Shown in pieces: positions 61,928 to 64,000 of a stretch of 64,000 nucleotides of DNA. The notes under the pieces were generated by a model. It worked only from the letters and a program-made list of their open reading frames with translations. It searched no databases and was not told where the DNA came from. The stretch comes from Phascolomyces articulosus (Eukaryota; Mucoromycota; Mucoromycetes; Mucorales; Lichtheimiaceae). The first letter of the stretch is position 1, and each line of letters begins with the position of its first letter. The position numbers were made by a program, and so were the translations under genes. The DNA lies in the NCBI GenBank assembly GCA_025677815.1, contig JAIXMP010000023.1, positions 372,001 through 436,000 of the forward strand, written 5' to 3'.

Positions 61928-63566
61928 ATGGACTCTTCAAATACTGTCAGTGATACCAGAAGTGTCTCTGTGTCGAGCGAAAGCAGTATTTCTGGAGCTA
62001 CTTCGAATACAAATTATAAACCTGGTCACAAGTTTGAAGCTGGTCGACGTTTCCATGATATTGAAAACGTCTCGTATTTTTTCCCCAACGATGATGATGG
62101 TTTGTGCTCAATTTTTATTATTATTCTGTTTATTGTAAACATTTTGAAATGCACACATTATCTTGTTGCCATCATTAATCTAAAAAAAAATTGGGTTTTT
62201 TTTAATTTATTATTGAATTAGAAGTAGATCGTCTTCACCAACAACATTGGATTGTTCGTCACATTATGGGCGGGTGAGTAGTAGCTGTTTGCGATTGTGT
62301 CGTTTTTAACACGATGTTAGTTATGATGGCTTTGTATGGTAATTCTAATATTATATGTAGAAATTATCAATCACCTATTGGGGAGGAACTCAAGAACGGT
62401 ATCGTAGTGTTAGACTCTGGATGCGGTAAGCAGAAAGTGACCTTAATATCATTCTTTTGAATTTTCTTTATGTATATTCTTAATATCTATTATTTGTACA
62501 TATATGTTAATTGCTATTTTATATACCAGGTCCCGGGACGTGGTCTCTAGACATGGGTGAAATGTATCCCAATTCTACGTTCCATGGCGTTGATGCGTAT
62601 CCTGTTTTTCCAAGTGAAGTAAAGCCGAGAAACTGTCATTTTCAAACTTGTAATATCGCCGAAAAGCTACCATTCCCAGACAATCATTTTGATTTTATTC
62701 ATCAAAGATTACTTATTTTTGGCCTCACGCGAACTAATTGGAGAGATGTACGTAATAATATTTTTGAGTCTTCGTCTATATTGTTCGAACTAATTAGTCT
62801 TATATCATATAACGTTTAGGCAATCAATGAACTACTTCGTGTGTTGAAACCTGGTGGATGGTTGGAAATTCTTGAGGTAGGATAGCTGCTTTTATACCAG
62901 TTAGTAAAAAGCGAGTGTTTATTAATATTCATCTATTTTTAAAATTTATAATAGTGTGATATCGAATTTCAAAATGAGGGACCAAAGCAACACAGAGTTA
63001 TGGATGCAAGTAAGTAAACCTTTTTTTTAGGATCGAAGTTACCATTGGAATGATAAGTAGGAGGCGTGATCATTAATTTTATACGTAATCATTTATTATT
63101 ATTTTACATCACAATAATTATACAGTTTTCCGAGCTTTTTCTAAAAAGGATATGAGCCCTACTATTGCTAGAGAACTAGGTCCCGATTATTTGCAACCAA
63201 CAGGGCAATTGGAAGTTCTAAATGATAAGCTTATATCATTCCCAATGAATCATGGAGGCAAGACTGGGTCATTATTCTGGTAAGTTCCAACATAATACAT
63301 TCAAAAAATTTGTAGCCGTACTTACCATTACTTATTCATTCACATTTTTAATATATGTATATACAACAATTATCTATTAATTATAAAGGAGTGATTTCCG
63401 TCAAGGTTGTGAAGCTTTGCATGCTTGGGTTCAAAAAGAAGATAAAGGATTTGAAGATCTTGAGGAATACAAGAGTTTCATGAGCGAATGTGCAGCAGAA
63501 TGTACGGAATATAAAACTAACATGCTTTGGCATTGTTATTCAGCTCAAAAGAAGCAAAGTATATAG
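61928..63566 (+). CDS. SAM-dependent methyltransferase (class I)
   Basis: Eight exons: 61928-62099, 62222-62273, 62361-62425, 62530-62747, 62820-62876, 62955-63009, 63126-63279 and 63389-63566, giving 316 residues. The first ~30 residues are Ser/Thr-rich and disordered. Motif I is VLDSGCGPGTWSLDM (about 92-106), followed by the acidic end of strand 2 in FHGVDAYPVFP, motif II-like NIAEKLPFPDNHFDFIHQRL and the post-motif LLRVLKPGGWLEILE. The pattern is common to fungal UMTA/LaeA-type methyltransferases of unknown substrate. The first donor is GTTTGT, a weaker match than its neighbours; all other sites are standard. The acceptor side is pyrimidine-rich. Confidence 0.9.
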
Positions 63567-64000
63567 GTAGTGCATGTTAGATCAAAAGGTGCCAATTTCC
63601 TCATTTAACTCCTAGTAAACATATATAACTCCATTGATTGATCATAATATACCGTAATATAAAACAAAAAAAGCTATAGGTTTGTATTCCTAATTATTTA
63701 ACAACAGAACAATAAAAAATAATCCATGATTTTAGATAAAATACGTACATCGTGAATTTGAAAGTGCTTAACGTAAAGTTAGTGGTAGTATTAAACTATA
63801 ACCCTTGATTCGGGATGACAAGCAAATGGTACTGTGTAAAATATTCTGTTGGTAAAGATTTTTTAATGATTTATGGTGAATCTCATCTTAGACACCTTTT
63901 TATTACTTGTATGATACAATTGTTTTGAAATTGCTAATATTCAGCAGGACCTATCCATATATATATATATATATATTAATGACATAAGCATTCAGCAAAT
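63567..64000. other. Window edge, AT-rich
   Basis: No gene is visible. An AT microsatellite runs from 63957 to 63976. Confidence 0.55.

Overview
This window looks like nuclear DNA of a filamentous fungus, most likely an early-diverging Mucoromycota (Mucorales-like) species. The sequence is very AT-rich, and genes are broken by many short introns (mostly 50-130 nt) with GTAAGT/GTATGT-type donors. Intergenic DNA is full of homopolymers and AT microsatellites, and several proteins carry long Q/N/H/E runs. I see no rRNA, convincing tRNA, CRISPR array or viral gene. Exon joins were worked out by hand from reading frame and splice consensus; none is backed by transcripts.

Layout, left half. A Trs65-like TRAPP II subunit (932-3705, +) faces a homocysteine S-methyltransferase (3922-5089, -). 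A sparse stretch (5.1-8.3 kb) holds a small frameshifted ORF, a short TA-flanked inverted-repeat element (6338-6523) and a cysteine-rich repeat. Two minus-strand membrane protein genes follow: a UPF0658-type Golgi protein (8358-10136) and a four-TM protein (10607-12090). TAF11 (12745-13813, -) and a BRD7/BRD9-like bromodomain gene (13994-16365, +) are divergent and share a 180 bp promoter region. After a 3 kb gene-poor gap come a 2H-phosphoesterase-like gene (19417-20379, -), a single-TM polyQ/polyH protein (21140-22280, -), a SWIB/DEK-C chromatin protein (23599-24542, -), an OMA1-like mitochondrial metallopeptidase (26306-27747, +), a small acidic protein (27989-28393, -) and an intronless Kelch-BTB protein (29738-32179, -).

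Layout, right half. After another 3.6 kb gap there are two closely related cytochrome P450 genes in opposite orientation (35839-38291, - and 46419-48822, +) on either side of a zinc alcohol dehydrogenase (41143-42593, -). The space between them carries a second candidate TA-flanked element, a perfect 16 bp inverted repeat and scattered ORF fragments. Next come a mitochondrial branched-chain aminotransferase (50014-52017, +) followed by a 61 nt poly(A) tract, an MFS transporter whose 5' exons appear frameshifted (53357-56207, +), the GET-pathway co-chaperone SGT2 (57598-59470, +) with a probable 5 nt microexon, and a SAM-dependent methyltransferase (61928-63566, +).

Most genes are unrelated housekeeping functions, as usual for a fungal chromosome arm: vesicle tethering, amino-acid metabolism, transcription, mitochondrial quality control and tail-anchored protein targeting. 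The only stretch resembling a pathway neighbourhood is P450 - ADH - P450. I found no clear new system. The most interesting items are the P450 pair with identical exon sizes, the two related TIR elements, the frame-broken transporter, the SGT2 microexon and the poly(A) tract downstream of BCAT.
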